A stretch of 38,253 nucleotides of DNA. Origin: Acidobacteriota bacterium. GTDB taxonomy: Bacteria; Acidobacteriota; Vicinamibacteria; Vicinamibacterales; UBA8438. Each line of letters begins with the position of its first letter. Positions within the stretch are counted from its first letter, which is position 1. Positions 16,087-23,082 of this stretch are shown here, piece after piece. Location of the stretch: positions 1-38,253 of the forward strand of contig VXME01000006.1 in the NCBI GenBank assembly GCA_009861545.1, written 5' to 3'. The notes below the pieces were generated by a model. The model did no database searches. It saw nothing but the letters and a program-made list of their open reading frames with translations, and had not been told where the DNA came from. The position numbers and the translations under genes were made by a program.

Positions 16087-16173
16087 GACTGGGCGGCGCT
16101 CCGCATCCACGCCCGCACTCCCGGCGTCGACCACAACCGGAAGCTGTTGCTCGACCGCATCCTGCGCGCGCGC
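16087..16173 (+). pseudogene. relic fragment of the membrane-protein gene found intact at 23083
   Basis: Read on the plus strand, 16087-16173 gives DWAALRIHARTPGVDHNRK followed by LLLDRILRAR. The intact protein at 23083-25269 contains DWLALVDALRIHRRVPGID followed by RNRRLLLDCILRAQ. Apart from a four-codon gap (VDAL), 21 of 29 residues are identical, and the DNA matches closely too (GACTGGCTGGCGCTC against GACTGGGCGGCGCTC). Nothing of the rest of that gene is seen on either side. The fragment sits between the upstream end of the three-gene array and the DUF1552 terminator, so it marks an old insertion or recombination scar. Confidence 0.75.
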
Positions 16174-16313
16174 GGCGCGTGCGGCGATCGACGACCTGGA
16201 GGATCGTGTTGGCGCGGGCGTGGTCGAGCGCGGCACCGATGCCTCCGCGCGCTCGCGCCCGGTCTCGTGGTGGGGACGGTTGCGAACACGCCCGCGGGAA
16301 AGGAAGGAGTCGC

Positions 16314-16348
16314 GGCGGCCGGGGTGACGGGAAAGCACCCCGGCCGCC
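16314..16348 (-). terminator. Rho-independent terminator of the first DUF1592/DUF1552 operon
   Basis: GGCGGCCGGGGTG (16314-16326) and CACCCCGGCCGCC (16336-16348) form a perfect 13-bp stem with a 9-base loop, 10 bases after the DUF1552 stop at 16358. On the minus strand it is followed by a pyrimidine-rich tract (CTCCTTCCTTTCCC), compatible with termination. Confidence 0.75.
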
Positions 16349-16357
16349 CAAGAGGCG

Positions 16358-17731
16358 CTACGACAGGCCGGACAGCTCCTTCAGCTTGCCCGTGCTGTCG
16401 CCGAAGTTGTCCACGCGAACGCCGAGCCGGTGCAGCATGGTGAGCTGCAGGTTGGTCATCGGGTTCGTGTCCGCCGGATACACGAGGTGGCGGTTGCCCC
16501 GGATGGCGCCGCCGTCGTGTCCCAGCAGCAGCAGCGGGACGTTGTTGTACTGGTGGGCGTCGCCGTCCCGTATCGGCGCGCCGTAGAGCAGCATCACGTT
16601 GTCGATCAGCGAGCCGTCGCCGTCCGGCGTGCCGGCCAGCTTGGCCACGAACTCGCTGAAGAGCGACACGTGGTACTCGTTGATCTTCTTCACCTTCTCG
16701 ATCTTCTCGCGGTCCCCGCGGTGGTGCGTCAGCGGGTGGTGCGGGTCGGCGACGCCGATCTGCGGATAGGTGGTCCCGCTCTGCTCGCGGCCGATCATGT
16801 AGGTGAAGACGCGCGTGGTGTCGGTCTGGTAGGCCAGCACGAGCAGGTCGTACATCAGCCGCGCGTGGTCCTCGAACGAGACGGGGATGCCGGCGGGCGA
16901 CTCCAGCAGCGGCAACTCGCGGTCGGCCTGCGATTCGGCGATCTGGATACGCCGCTCGATCTCGCGCACGGCGTCGAGGTAGTTGTCCAGCTTGCGCTGG
17001 TCCTCGCCGGCCAGGCCGCCTTGCAGCTTCGCCACCTTGTCCATCACCGCGTCGAGGATGCTGCGCTGCTGCTTCGCCCGGGCCCGCCGCACGCCCGTGT
17101 CGGTGCTGCCGGCGTCGCCGAACAGCCGCTCGAACACCATGCGCGGGTTCGTCTCGCGCGGCATCGGCGTCGTCTGGTCGTGCCACGAGATGTTGAGATA
17201 CGCGCAACTGTAGCCGGTGTCGCAGGTGCTGACGCCGTTGAACGTGTCGGCGCCCTCCAGCGACAGCTCCAGCGACGGCAGCCGCGTCTGGCGTCCCAGC
17301 ACCTGGGCCGCGAACTGGTCCATCGAGGTGCCGAGATCGAGCTCCGACCCTTGGGTCTGCTCGGCATGGAGACCGGTCAGGAACGCCGCGGCGGGACGCG
17401 AGTGCGACCCGAGCGCCTCGCCGGGGCGGGCGAAGGCGGCGCGGTTGTCCAGGTTCGTGAGAATGGTGAGGTGCTCGCGCACCGGCTCCATCGACCGCAG
17501 CAGCCGCGGCAGCTCGAAGCCGGCGGCCTCGGTGGTCGGCGTCCAGTCGCCCTCCTGCGTGATGATCCCGTTGGGCACGTAGACGACGCCGAGCCGCTTG
17601 GTCGGGTTCGCCGCCGTCTTCGCCAGCGCCGTGAACGCCGGCACCATGCTGTCCAGCAGCGGCAACGCCAGCGCCGTGCCCACGCCCCGCAGCACCGTGC
17701 GGCGCGGGATGGCCTTCTTCGTGACGATCAT
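16358..17731 (-). CDS. DUF1552 family protein, Tat-exported (457 aa), first cassette
   Basis: ATG at 17731 follows GGAGGG and overlaps the stop of the upstream DUF1592-type gene by four bases (ATGA, 17728-17731), so translation is coupled. The N-terminus is a twin-arginine signal (IPRRTVLRGVGTALALPLLD). DUF1552 features include RLGVVYVPNGI, TGLHAEQTQGSELDLGTSMD, ISWHDQTTPMPRETNPRMVF, and the closing GDSTGKLKELSGL. DUF1552 proteins are almost always paired with DUF1592-type heme proteins in Acidobacteria, Planctomycetes and relatives. They are alkaline-phosphatase/sulfatase-like in overall layout, but their reaction is not established. Here it most likely works with its coupled diheme partner outside the cytoplasm. 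Confidence 0.9.
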   Translation of the reverse strand: MIVTKKAIPRRTVLRGVGTALALPLLDSMVPAFTALAKTAANPTKRLGVVYVPNGIITQEGDWTPTTEAAGFELPRLLRSMEPVREHLTILTNLDNRAAFARPGEALGSHSRPAAAFLTGLHAEQTQGSELDLGTSMDQFAAQVLGRQTRLPSLELSLEGADTFNGVSTCDTGYSCAYLNISWHDQTTPMPRETNPRMVFERLFGDAGSTDTGVRRARAKQQRSILDAVMDKVAKLQGGLAGEDQRKLDNYLDAVREIERRIQIAESQADRELPLLESPAGIPVSFEDHARLMYDLLVLAYQTDTTRVFTYMIGREQSGTTYPQIGVADPHHPLTHHRGDREKIEKVKKINEYHVSLFSEFVAKLAGTPDGDGSLIDNVMLLYGAPIRDGDAHQYNNVPLLLLGHDGGAIRGNRHLVYPADTNPMTNLQLTMLHRLGVRVDNFGDSTGKLKELSGLS

Positions 17732-20295
17732 GATCCAACCCTCCTCAACTGAAACGGCGTGCTCTCGATGATACCCATGATCAGGGCGGACCAGCGGTAG
17801 TCGCTGGCCGTCGCGTCGCGCACGATCTGCCGGACCACCGGCCGGTCGTAGTGTTCCAGCCGCCGGCCGAGTCCGTACGTCAGCAGCTTCTCGGTCACCG
17901 TCCGGGTGAACTCCTGCCGCCGGTCCAGCAGGAGCTGCCGTAGCCCGCCCGGCCCCTCGAAGCGCTGGCCGTCCGGGGTGATTCCGGAGGCGTCGATGGG
18001 CGGGCCCGGCTGCCCCGGGAACCGCGGATCGTCGGTGGTCCGCCAGCGGCCGATCGCGTCGAAGTTGTCGAGCGCGAAGCCGAGCGGGTCCATCAGGCGG
18101 TGGCAGACCGCGCAGCTCGGGTTGGCGCGGTGCGCCTCCATCCGCTCGCGCTGCGACCTCGGCGCCGCCCCGGCAGTGGTGTTCTCCTCCAGCGGCGGCA
18201 CGTTGGCCGGCGGCGCCGGCGGCGGTGCCCCGAGCACCCGCTCGAGCAGCCACTTCCCGCGGTTCACTACCGACGTGCGGGTGGAGTAGGAGGTGAGCGT
18301 CAGGATGCTCCCCTTGCCGATGATCCCGGCCCGCTGTTCGTCCGGCAGCGTTACGCGCCGGAAGTGGTTTCCGTAGACGCCCGGAATCCCGTAGTGGCGG
18401 GCCAGCCGCTCGTTCAGGAACGTGTAGTCGGCGCGCAGCAGGTCGATGGCGCTGGCGTCTTCGCGGAGCTGGCTGGCGAGGAACAGCTCGGTCTCGTGCT
18501 GCATCGCCTGGCGCAGGTTCTCGTCGAACGCCGGGAAGATGGTCGGGTCCGGCGCCACGTTGCGGATCTTGTGCAGCTCGAGCCAGCGGTCGAAGAAGTT
18601 GCGCGCCAGTCCGTCAGAGCGCGGATCCGCGAGCATCCGGCGCACCTGCCGCTCCAGGACGGCCGGCTCCGACAGCGTTCCGCGCTCGGCCAGCGCGAGA
18701 AGCTCGTCGTCGGGGATGCTGTTCCACAGGAAGAACGACAACCGCGACGCCATCTCCACGTCGCCGATGCGGTAGACGGCGACCTCCGGATCGGCCGGGG
18801 GACGCGGCACGCGGAACAGGAACTCCGGATCGACCAGCACCCGCTCCAGCACGGTCTGGATGCCGGCATCGAAGTTCCCCGCCTGCCGCCCCGACTCGAA
18901 GAAGCCGTAGAGGTGCTCGACGTCGGGTTCGGTCACCGGACGCCGGTAGGCGCGGCGGGCCAGGGTGCGGATGATCTCCCGGGCGCAGTCCGCTTCGGCG
19001 CCGTCGTCTCCCGGACTGCAGACGAATAACCGCTGCCGGCTGGTCACCTGCTGCGGGGTCATGCCGTCGAACGGGCCGCCGATGACGACGTCGCCCACCG
19101 CGGGATTGCCGTCCATCTCCTCGTCGGTGCTGTAGCCGAAGGTCGACATGTCCACCGGCGGCTGCAGAACCCCCTCTTCGAGGGCCGGGTTGCGCACGAA
19201 GGCGACCCCTACCGTCCGCAGGCCCGCCTGCACCTGGACGCGCACCTCGAAGTCGTCGTCGGCGTGGTTCGCGTACCACTCCCACTCGGCCCCGCCCATG
19301 CCGGAGCTGCCGCAGAAGCTGGCGATGCAGCGCTCGGCGTCCGCGCTGAGGCCGCCGCCGGCGATGAACGTGGCGACCAGGGCGCCGTCGAGCCGCACGT
19401 CGAGCGGATGCGCGCTGTTGCCGATGCCGCGGATGTAGTTGTAGAAGTTGCGGCGCAGGCCGACCCGGATGCTGTACTCCCCGTCGAGCGGGAAATAGTG
19501 GCGCACCGCGATGCCGCCGCGGGTGCCGAACGGCAGGTCGTCGCTGTTGTGCTCGTCCTGGATCTCGCGGTCGGGGACGCGGTAGGTGTCGAAGCGGGCG
19601 CGCAGCCCGGCGTCGCCGATGGCGAGCTGGCTCACCTGGCGGGCCGCATACAGGTAGCGCTCCATCAGCGTCGGCGACACCGACAGCACGTCGGCGATGT
19701 TGTCGAAGCCCTCGTCCTCGTCGTCCGGCGGCAGCAGCGCCTCCGGGTCGATCTCCAGCCCGAGCAGATCGCGGATGGCGTTGCCGTACTCCAGGCGGTT
19801 GAGGCGGTGCACCGTGGTGCGCCCGGGATTCAGGTCGTCGGCCGCGGCGCCGTCGAGCTCGGCCTCCAGCCAGTCCGCCACCGCGTCGTAGGTGGCTTCG
19901 TCGGGGCGCGGCCGGCCCACCGGGGGCATCATCCGGGCGCGGAGCTTCAGCGCCACCGTTTCCCAGTCCGCGGCATGCGCCGCCACGTCGGCCGCGTCGA
20001 TCCCCTGCAGCGAGATGGGCACGCTGCCGGCCGCAGCTCCCCGGTCGCTGTGGCAGCCGACGCAGTAGCGGTTGAGCATCGCCCGCACCTGTGGCGCATC
20101 GACGGACGGCGCCGTCTCGGCCGCTGCGGTCTGCGCGGAGGGCACGTGCGGATTGGCCCCCTCGGGCCCCGCACCTGCCACCCCGACCGACAGGCACAGC
20201 AAACCTGCGGCTGTGAGCCCGAGCCAGGGGTCTGCCCCCCGAATCGCCGTGTGCCGACGCACCGTCGCGATCCGGCTCGCTCTAGCGTGTGACAT
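17728..20295 (-). CDS. DUF1592/DUF1588/DUF1595/DUF1585-type diheme protein (855 aa), first cassette
   Basis: The ATG at 20295 has GAGGTG 5 bases upstream; a GTG three bases earlier is possible. After a signal segment (about residues 25-45), a cytochrome-c-like part carries CVGCH at residues 78-82 and the planctomycete-cytochrome pattern KLRARMMPP. DUF1587-type HRLNRLEYGNAIRDLLGL follows, then FDNIADVLSVSPTLMERYL, a carbohydrate-binding-like beta region, DUF1595/DUF1592 (ASRLSFFLWNSIPDDELLAL), DUF1588 and DUF1585 at the end. A second CxxCH lies at 728-732 (CAVCHRLMDPLGFALDNFD). Two covalently bound hemes are therefore likely, making it an electron-transfer partner for the coupled DUF1552 protein. 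Exact function is unknown. Confidence 0.92.
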   Translation of the reverse strand: MSHARASRIATVRRHTAIRGADPWLGLTAAGLLCLSVGVAGAGPEGANPHVPSAQTAAAETAPSVDAPQVRAMLNRYCVGCHSDRGAAAGSVPISLQGIDAADVAAHAADWETVALKLRARMMPPVGRPRPDEATYDAVADWLEAELDGAAADDLNPGRTTVHRLNRLEYGNAIRDLLGLEIDPEALLPPDDEDEGFDNIADVLSVSPTLMERYLYAARQVSQLAIGDAGLRARFDTYRVPDREIQDEHNSDDLPFGTRGGIAVRHYFPLDGEYSIRVGLRRNFYNYIRGIGNSAHPLDVRLDGALVATFIAGGGLSADAERCIASFCGSSGMGGAEWEWYANHADDDFEVRVQVQAGLRTVGVAFVRNPALEEGVLQPPVDMSTFGYSTDEEMDGNPAVGDVVIGGPFDGMTPQQVTSRQRLFVCSPGDDGAEADCAREIIRTLARRAYRRPVTEPDVEHLYGFFESGRQAGNFDAGIQTVLERVLVDPEFLFRVPRPPADPEVAVYRIGDVEMASRLSFFLWNSIPDDELLALAERGTLSEPAVLERQVRRMLADPRSDGLARNFFDRWLELHKIRNVAPDPTIFPAFDENLRQAMQHETELFLASQLREDASAIDLLRADYTFLNERLARHYGIPGVYGNHFRRVTLPDEQRAGIIGKGSILTLTSYSTRTSVVNRGKWLLERVLGAPPPAPPANVPPLEENTTAGAAPRSQRERMEAHRANPSCAVCHRLMDPLGFALDNFDAIGRWRTTDDPRFPGQPGPPIDASGITPDGQRFEGPGGLRQLLLDRRQEFTRTVTEKLLTYGLGRRLEHYDRPVVRQIVRDATASDYRWSALIMGIIESTPFQLRRVGS

Positions 20296-20343
20296 CACAT
20301 CACCTCAATACCGTTTCGGCTCGGCCTCGCGGCTGGACTCTCG

Positions 20344-21777
20344 CTAGCCGGCGCAACGCACGAGCGTGTCGCCCTCGTAGCACATCATCGACAGCGGGGT
20401 TCGCTCGCGCTCGTTCATCGCCTGCATGTCGCCGCCGTGCTCGACGAGCAGGTCGATGACCCCCGACCACGCCTTGAAGACGGCCGAGTGCAGGGCGGTG
20501 TCGCCGCCGTCGTTGCGGGCGTTCACGTCGGCGCCCAGGCTCAGGGCGAAGCGCGTCGCCTCCAGGTTCGGCCGCTCGTCCGAATGCAGCGCCTCGGCGA
20601 CCTCCGGCGGCACGCGCCGGTAGTGGCGGTCGATCTCGCCGTTGCTCCAGTCGGCGCCGGCCGCCATCATCAGGGGCGTCGTCCCGTCCCGCAGCGGCAG
20701 GTGCGGATCGGCCCCGTGCTCGGCGAGGATGCGCATGATCTCCACGTCGACGTACTTGGCGGCCAGCAGGAACGGGGTGGCCCCGGCGAGCGATGCCGGC
20801 AGGATCCACCAGTGGGTCGCCCGCGGCACGCGGCTGCCCCCGGTGAGGCGGACGTCGGGGTCGGCGCCGTTCTCGATCAGCGTCCTGACCAGCGTCGCGT
20901 CGGCGCGCAGCACCGCCGTGTGCAACGCCGCATAGCCGGCCCCGGCCGCGTTCGGATCGGCCCCTCGCTCCAGCAGGAACGCGGCCAGGTCGCCGTGGCC
21001 GCTGAAGCTGGCGGTCACCAGAGCGGAGGCGCCGTCGGGTCCCGTCTCGTTCACGTTCGCGCCGGCGTCGAGCAGCAGCCGGGCGCTCTCCACCTGGCCG
21101 TGCCGCGCCGCGAACAGCAGCGAAGTGAACCCGCCCAGCGCCAACTCGCGGGCGCGCTCGTCGCCCCGGCCGCCGACGCTCACCAGCAGCGAGCGCGTCT
21201 CGGTGCGCGCATGGACGTCGGCGCCGTTCTCGATCAGGATCCGCACTACGTCCGGATGGCCCTGCGCCACCGCCCACATCAGCGCCGTCTGGCCCCGCGA
21301 CGCTTCCCGCGCGTTCACGTTGCTCGCCCCGTGCTCCAGCAGGGCGGCGACCGCGTCGGCGTTCCCCGTCCGGGCGCAGGTCATCAACGCTGTCTCGCCC
21401 ATGGTGGTGGCGGCGTTCGGGTCGGCTCCGGCGGCCAGCAGCCGCGCGACGAGCGGGGCGCTGCGGTTGATGCAGGCAAGCGACAGGGGCGTGACGCCGT
21501 AGGCGTTGGCGGCGTCGGCGTCGGCATCGGCGCCGAGCAACAGGTCGACCGATTCGGGATCGTCCCACCGGACCGCCCAGTGCAGCACCGTGGCGCCGTC
21601 GGCCTCGGGCGCGTTCACGTCGGCGCCCTGCTCGATCAGGGCGCGGACCGCGGCGTGGTCTCCGCTCCGGATTGCTTCCTTGAGCTGCAGGTCGGCGGCC
21701 TCGGCGGGCAGGCTCATGCCAGCCAGCAGCACGACTGCCAGTAGGCCGACGGTCGGGGCCCCGGCTCCGGTGCGCAT
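20344..21777 (-). CDS. exported ankyrin-repeat protein (477 aa), first cassette
   Basis: ATG at 21777 follows GGGGGGAG. A signal peptide (residues 1-27, ending PAEAAD) precedes about ten ankyrin repeats, such as GATVLHWAVRWDDPESVDLL, GQTALMWAVAQGHPDVVRIL and DTALHSAVFKAWSGVIDLL. A Ser/Arg-rich insertion and a longer non-repeat segment (THWWILPASLAGATPFLLAA) interrupt the array. The C-terminus ends in a Cys pair (MMCYEG, VRCAG). Ankyrin repeats bind proteins, so it may scaffold the heme and DUF1552 proteins in the periplasm; that is inference from position. It is first in the leftward cluster, 48 bases upstream of the diheme gene. Confidence 0.9.
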   Translation of the reverse strand: MRTGAGAPTVGLLAVVLLAGMSLPAEAADLQLKEAIRSGDHAAVRALIEQGADVNAPEADGATVLHWAVRWDDPESVDLLLGADADADAANAYGVTPLSLACINRSAPLVARLLAAGADPNAATTMGETALMTCARTGNADAVAALLEHGASNVNAREASRGQTALMWAVAQGHPDVVRILIENGADVHARTETRSLLVSVGGRGDERARELALGGFTSLLFAARHGQVESARLLLDAGANVNETGPDGASALVTASFSGHGDLAAFLLERGADPNAAGAGYAALHTAVLRADATLVRTLIENGADPDVRLTGGSRVPRATHWWILPASLAGATPFLLAAKYVDVEIMRILAEHGADPHLPLRDGTTPLMMAAGADWSNGEIDRHYRRVPPEVAEALHSDERPNLEATRFALSLGADVNARNDGGDTALHSAVFKAWSGVIDLLVEHGGDMQAMNERERTPLSMMCYEGDTLVRCAG

Positions 21778-21867
21778 GCTCCCCCCTCGTGTCTCGGCTT
21801 CCGCGTATCCGACGGCGCCACCGAACGAACGAGCTACGACCGAACGGGCAGGTGAAGGATGCAGAGG

Positions 21868-21873
21868 ATTATA
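21868..21873 (-). promoter_or_regulatory. candidate -10 box for the first ankyrin/DUF1592/DUF1552 cluster
   Basis: The minus strand reads TATAAT exactly at 21873-21868, unusual in this GC-rich DNA, about 90 bases before the ankyrin start. No good -35 hexamer is found at 16-18 bases; a TTGTCG lies 23 bases upstream. A start near 21860 would give a leader of about 80 bases. Confidence 0.42.
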
Positions 21874-21918
21874 CGTGCAATCTCGCGATCGGCCGACGAC
21901 AATCCTCGCGATTCTCCG

Positions 21919-22323
21919 TCAGGTGGGCGGACAGATCACGGGGATCGTCTCGCGCTTGTTGCGACGATAGACCTGGAAATCGGTACGGTCCACCGTGATC
22001 ACCGGATGATGCGGGTGCAACTCGCTCATGCGGATGAGACAGATGTCGGCCAGATCCGGTCGTCGATCCGCGTAGCGGTCCGCCAGTTCCGCCATCTTGA
22101 CCAGATGATCGCCCGCGACGAAGGCGCTCTCGATGAGTCCTTCTCGAATCATGGCGAGGACGAGCGGCACGCTTTTCAGGTGGAAGGCAGTCTCCGCCAG
22201 CACGGCTTCGCATGTCAGGAGCGGCTTCGTTACCCGCGCGGCCAGGCCCACCGCCCAGTCGTGATAGCGATCCCTCCGGTTGGCGAACGCCACGAGAAAT
22301 CCGGTGTCGGCGATGCCGATCAT
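21919..22323 (-). CDS. PIN-domain toxin, VapC-like (134 aa)
   Basis: PIN-domain toxins are magnesium-dependent ribonucleases that cleave tRNA or rRNA when their antitoxin is lost. The protein opens IGIADTGFLVAF (Asp6). Glu44 lies in CEAVLAETAFHL, Asp90 and Asp93 in RPDLADICLIRMSE, and Asp112 in ITVDRTDF. These are the expected acidic residues of the active site, at normal spacing. The ATG at 22323 overlaps the antitoxin stop by four bases (ATGA, 22320-22323), the standard toxin-antitoxin arrangement. The frame is complete, so the pair is probably functional. Confidence 0.88.
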   Translation of the reverse strand: MIGIADTGFLVAFANRRDRYHDWAVGLAARVTKPLLTCEAVLAETAFHLKSVPLVLAMIREGLIESAFVAGDHLVKMAELADRYADRRPDLADICLIRMSELHPHHPVITVDRTDFQVYRRNKRETIPVICPPT

Positions 22324-22532
22324 TCCGTGGCGAATCCCTTTCGGCTCGAGAGATCGCTCGGCCCGCTCACCGTGCCGGCAAGGCGCATGAACGAGCGGTT
22401 CTCAGCGTTCTCGCGCGCCTTCTCGAGTTGCTCGCGGATGATCTCGCCCTGCGACACGCCGGTCGTCGTCGACGCGTGCTTGAGCCACGCGGCAAGCTCC
22501 GGCGTAAGACGCACAGTGATTGTATGACTCAT
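22320..22532 (-). CDS. ribbon-helix-helix antitoxin of the VapBC-like pair (70 aa)
   Basis: ATG at 22532 starts MSHTITVRLTPELAAWL, the strand that pairs with its dimer partner in ribbon-helix-helix proteins. Helices follow (LAAWLKHASTTTG and SQGEIIREQLEKARE), with the G-x-S-x-G/E turn before helix B (TTGVSQGEI). The C-terminal tail (about residues 50-70) would wrap the toxin. A six-codon longer frame upstream is unlikely, because the operator palindromes cover the start. It would repress its own promoter together with the toxin. Confidence 0.87.
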   Translation of the reverse strand: MSHTITVRLTPELAAWLKHASTTTGVSQGEIIREQLEKARENAENRSFMRLAGTVSGPSDLSSRKGFATE

Positions 22533-22547
22533 ACGCCAGAAGCGTAT
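22522..22547 (-). promoter_or_regulatory. overlapping palindromes at the antitoxin start, putative autoregulatory operator
   Basis: GTATGACTCATAC (22522-22534) is a perfect palindrome with 6-base arms. ATACGCCAGAAGCGTAT (22531-22547) is a second inverted repeat with 6-base arms and a 5-base centre. They share one GTAT/ATAC half-site and cover the ATG of the antitoxin gene. Regularly spaced half-sites are what ribbon-helix-helix dimers bind cooperatively. Confidence 0.6.
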
Positions 22548-22572
22548 CACGGTGCGCGCCGATAGATGATCG

Positions 22573-22842
22573 TCGCCGGGGCATATAGGTCCGGCTGTAT
22601 CCGTTGCGGCCGTTCGTCATCGTGAACGTGCCGTCCGCCAGCACGGACGCCGTCAGCCAGTGGTCCTCGCACTCCTCCGACTCGCCGGTCGGGGCGACGA
22701 TGAGTGTGGCGCCGCCGCCCTCGACGTCGACCCAGTAGATGTCCATCGTCTGGGCCATTACGGGTGCACCCGCGCCGATCATCCAGGTCAGGGCACAAGC
22801 CGGTGCGCCGATGAAGCCGCATCGTGTTCCGGCGTGCCGCAT
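22573..22842 (-). pseudogene. MBL-fold hydrolase pseudogene with internal deletion
   Basis: The frame starts at ATG 22842 with a signal peptide (ending APVMAQT) and then MDIYWVDVEGGGATLIVAPT, the N-terminus of exported metallo-beta-lactamase-fold hydrolases. These should continue into the first beta strands and an HxHxDH zinc site. Instead, after PTGES the sequence jumps to EECEDHWLTASVLADGTFT and TNGRNGYSRTYMPRR, which is the end of the same family. The whole catalytic middle, probably 200 or more residues, is missing. The stop is also lost: the frame runs on into the toxin-antitoxin promoter. The family identity is from memory of the pattern, not a search. Confidence 0.7.
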
Positions 22843-23082
22843 CCTGGCCGCCTTGGTCCCGCGAAGGATGCCAGTCTACCCCACTCGCGCGCGCCCGGGT
22901 CACCATTACATCGGCGCTCTGCGGTCCGGGATTCCTTGTCGATTCTGTCTCTTGGCGGATTCTCTGGGGCGATCGTCGAGCAGGACTCCAGATTGCAATG
23001 GTATGGGGGCGACCGGTACTGTCAGGCGTGCGGTGATCGCGTTTCGCGGGTCCGTGCGAGCGTTCGAAGGAGACTCCATGCG

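Noticed and set aside
22660-23082. Upstream extension of the membrane protein including a YCQACG motif
   Set aside because: It would overlap the MBL pseudogene antisense; the ribosome site AAGGAG and the membrane helices favour a start at 23083.
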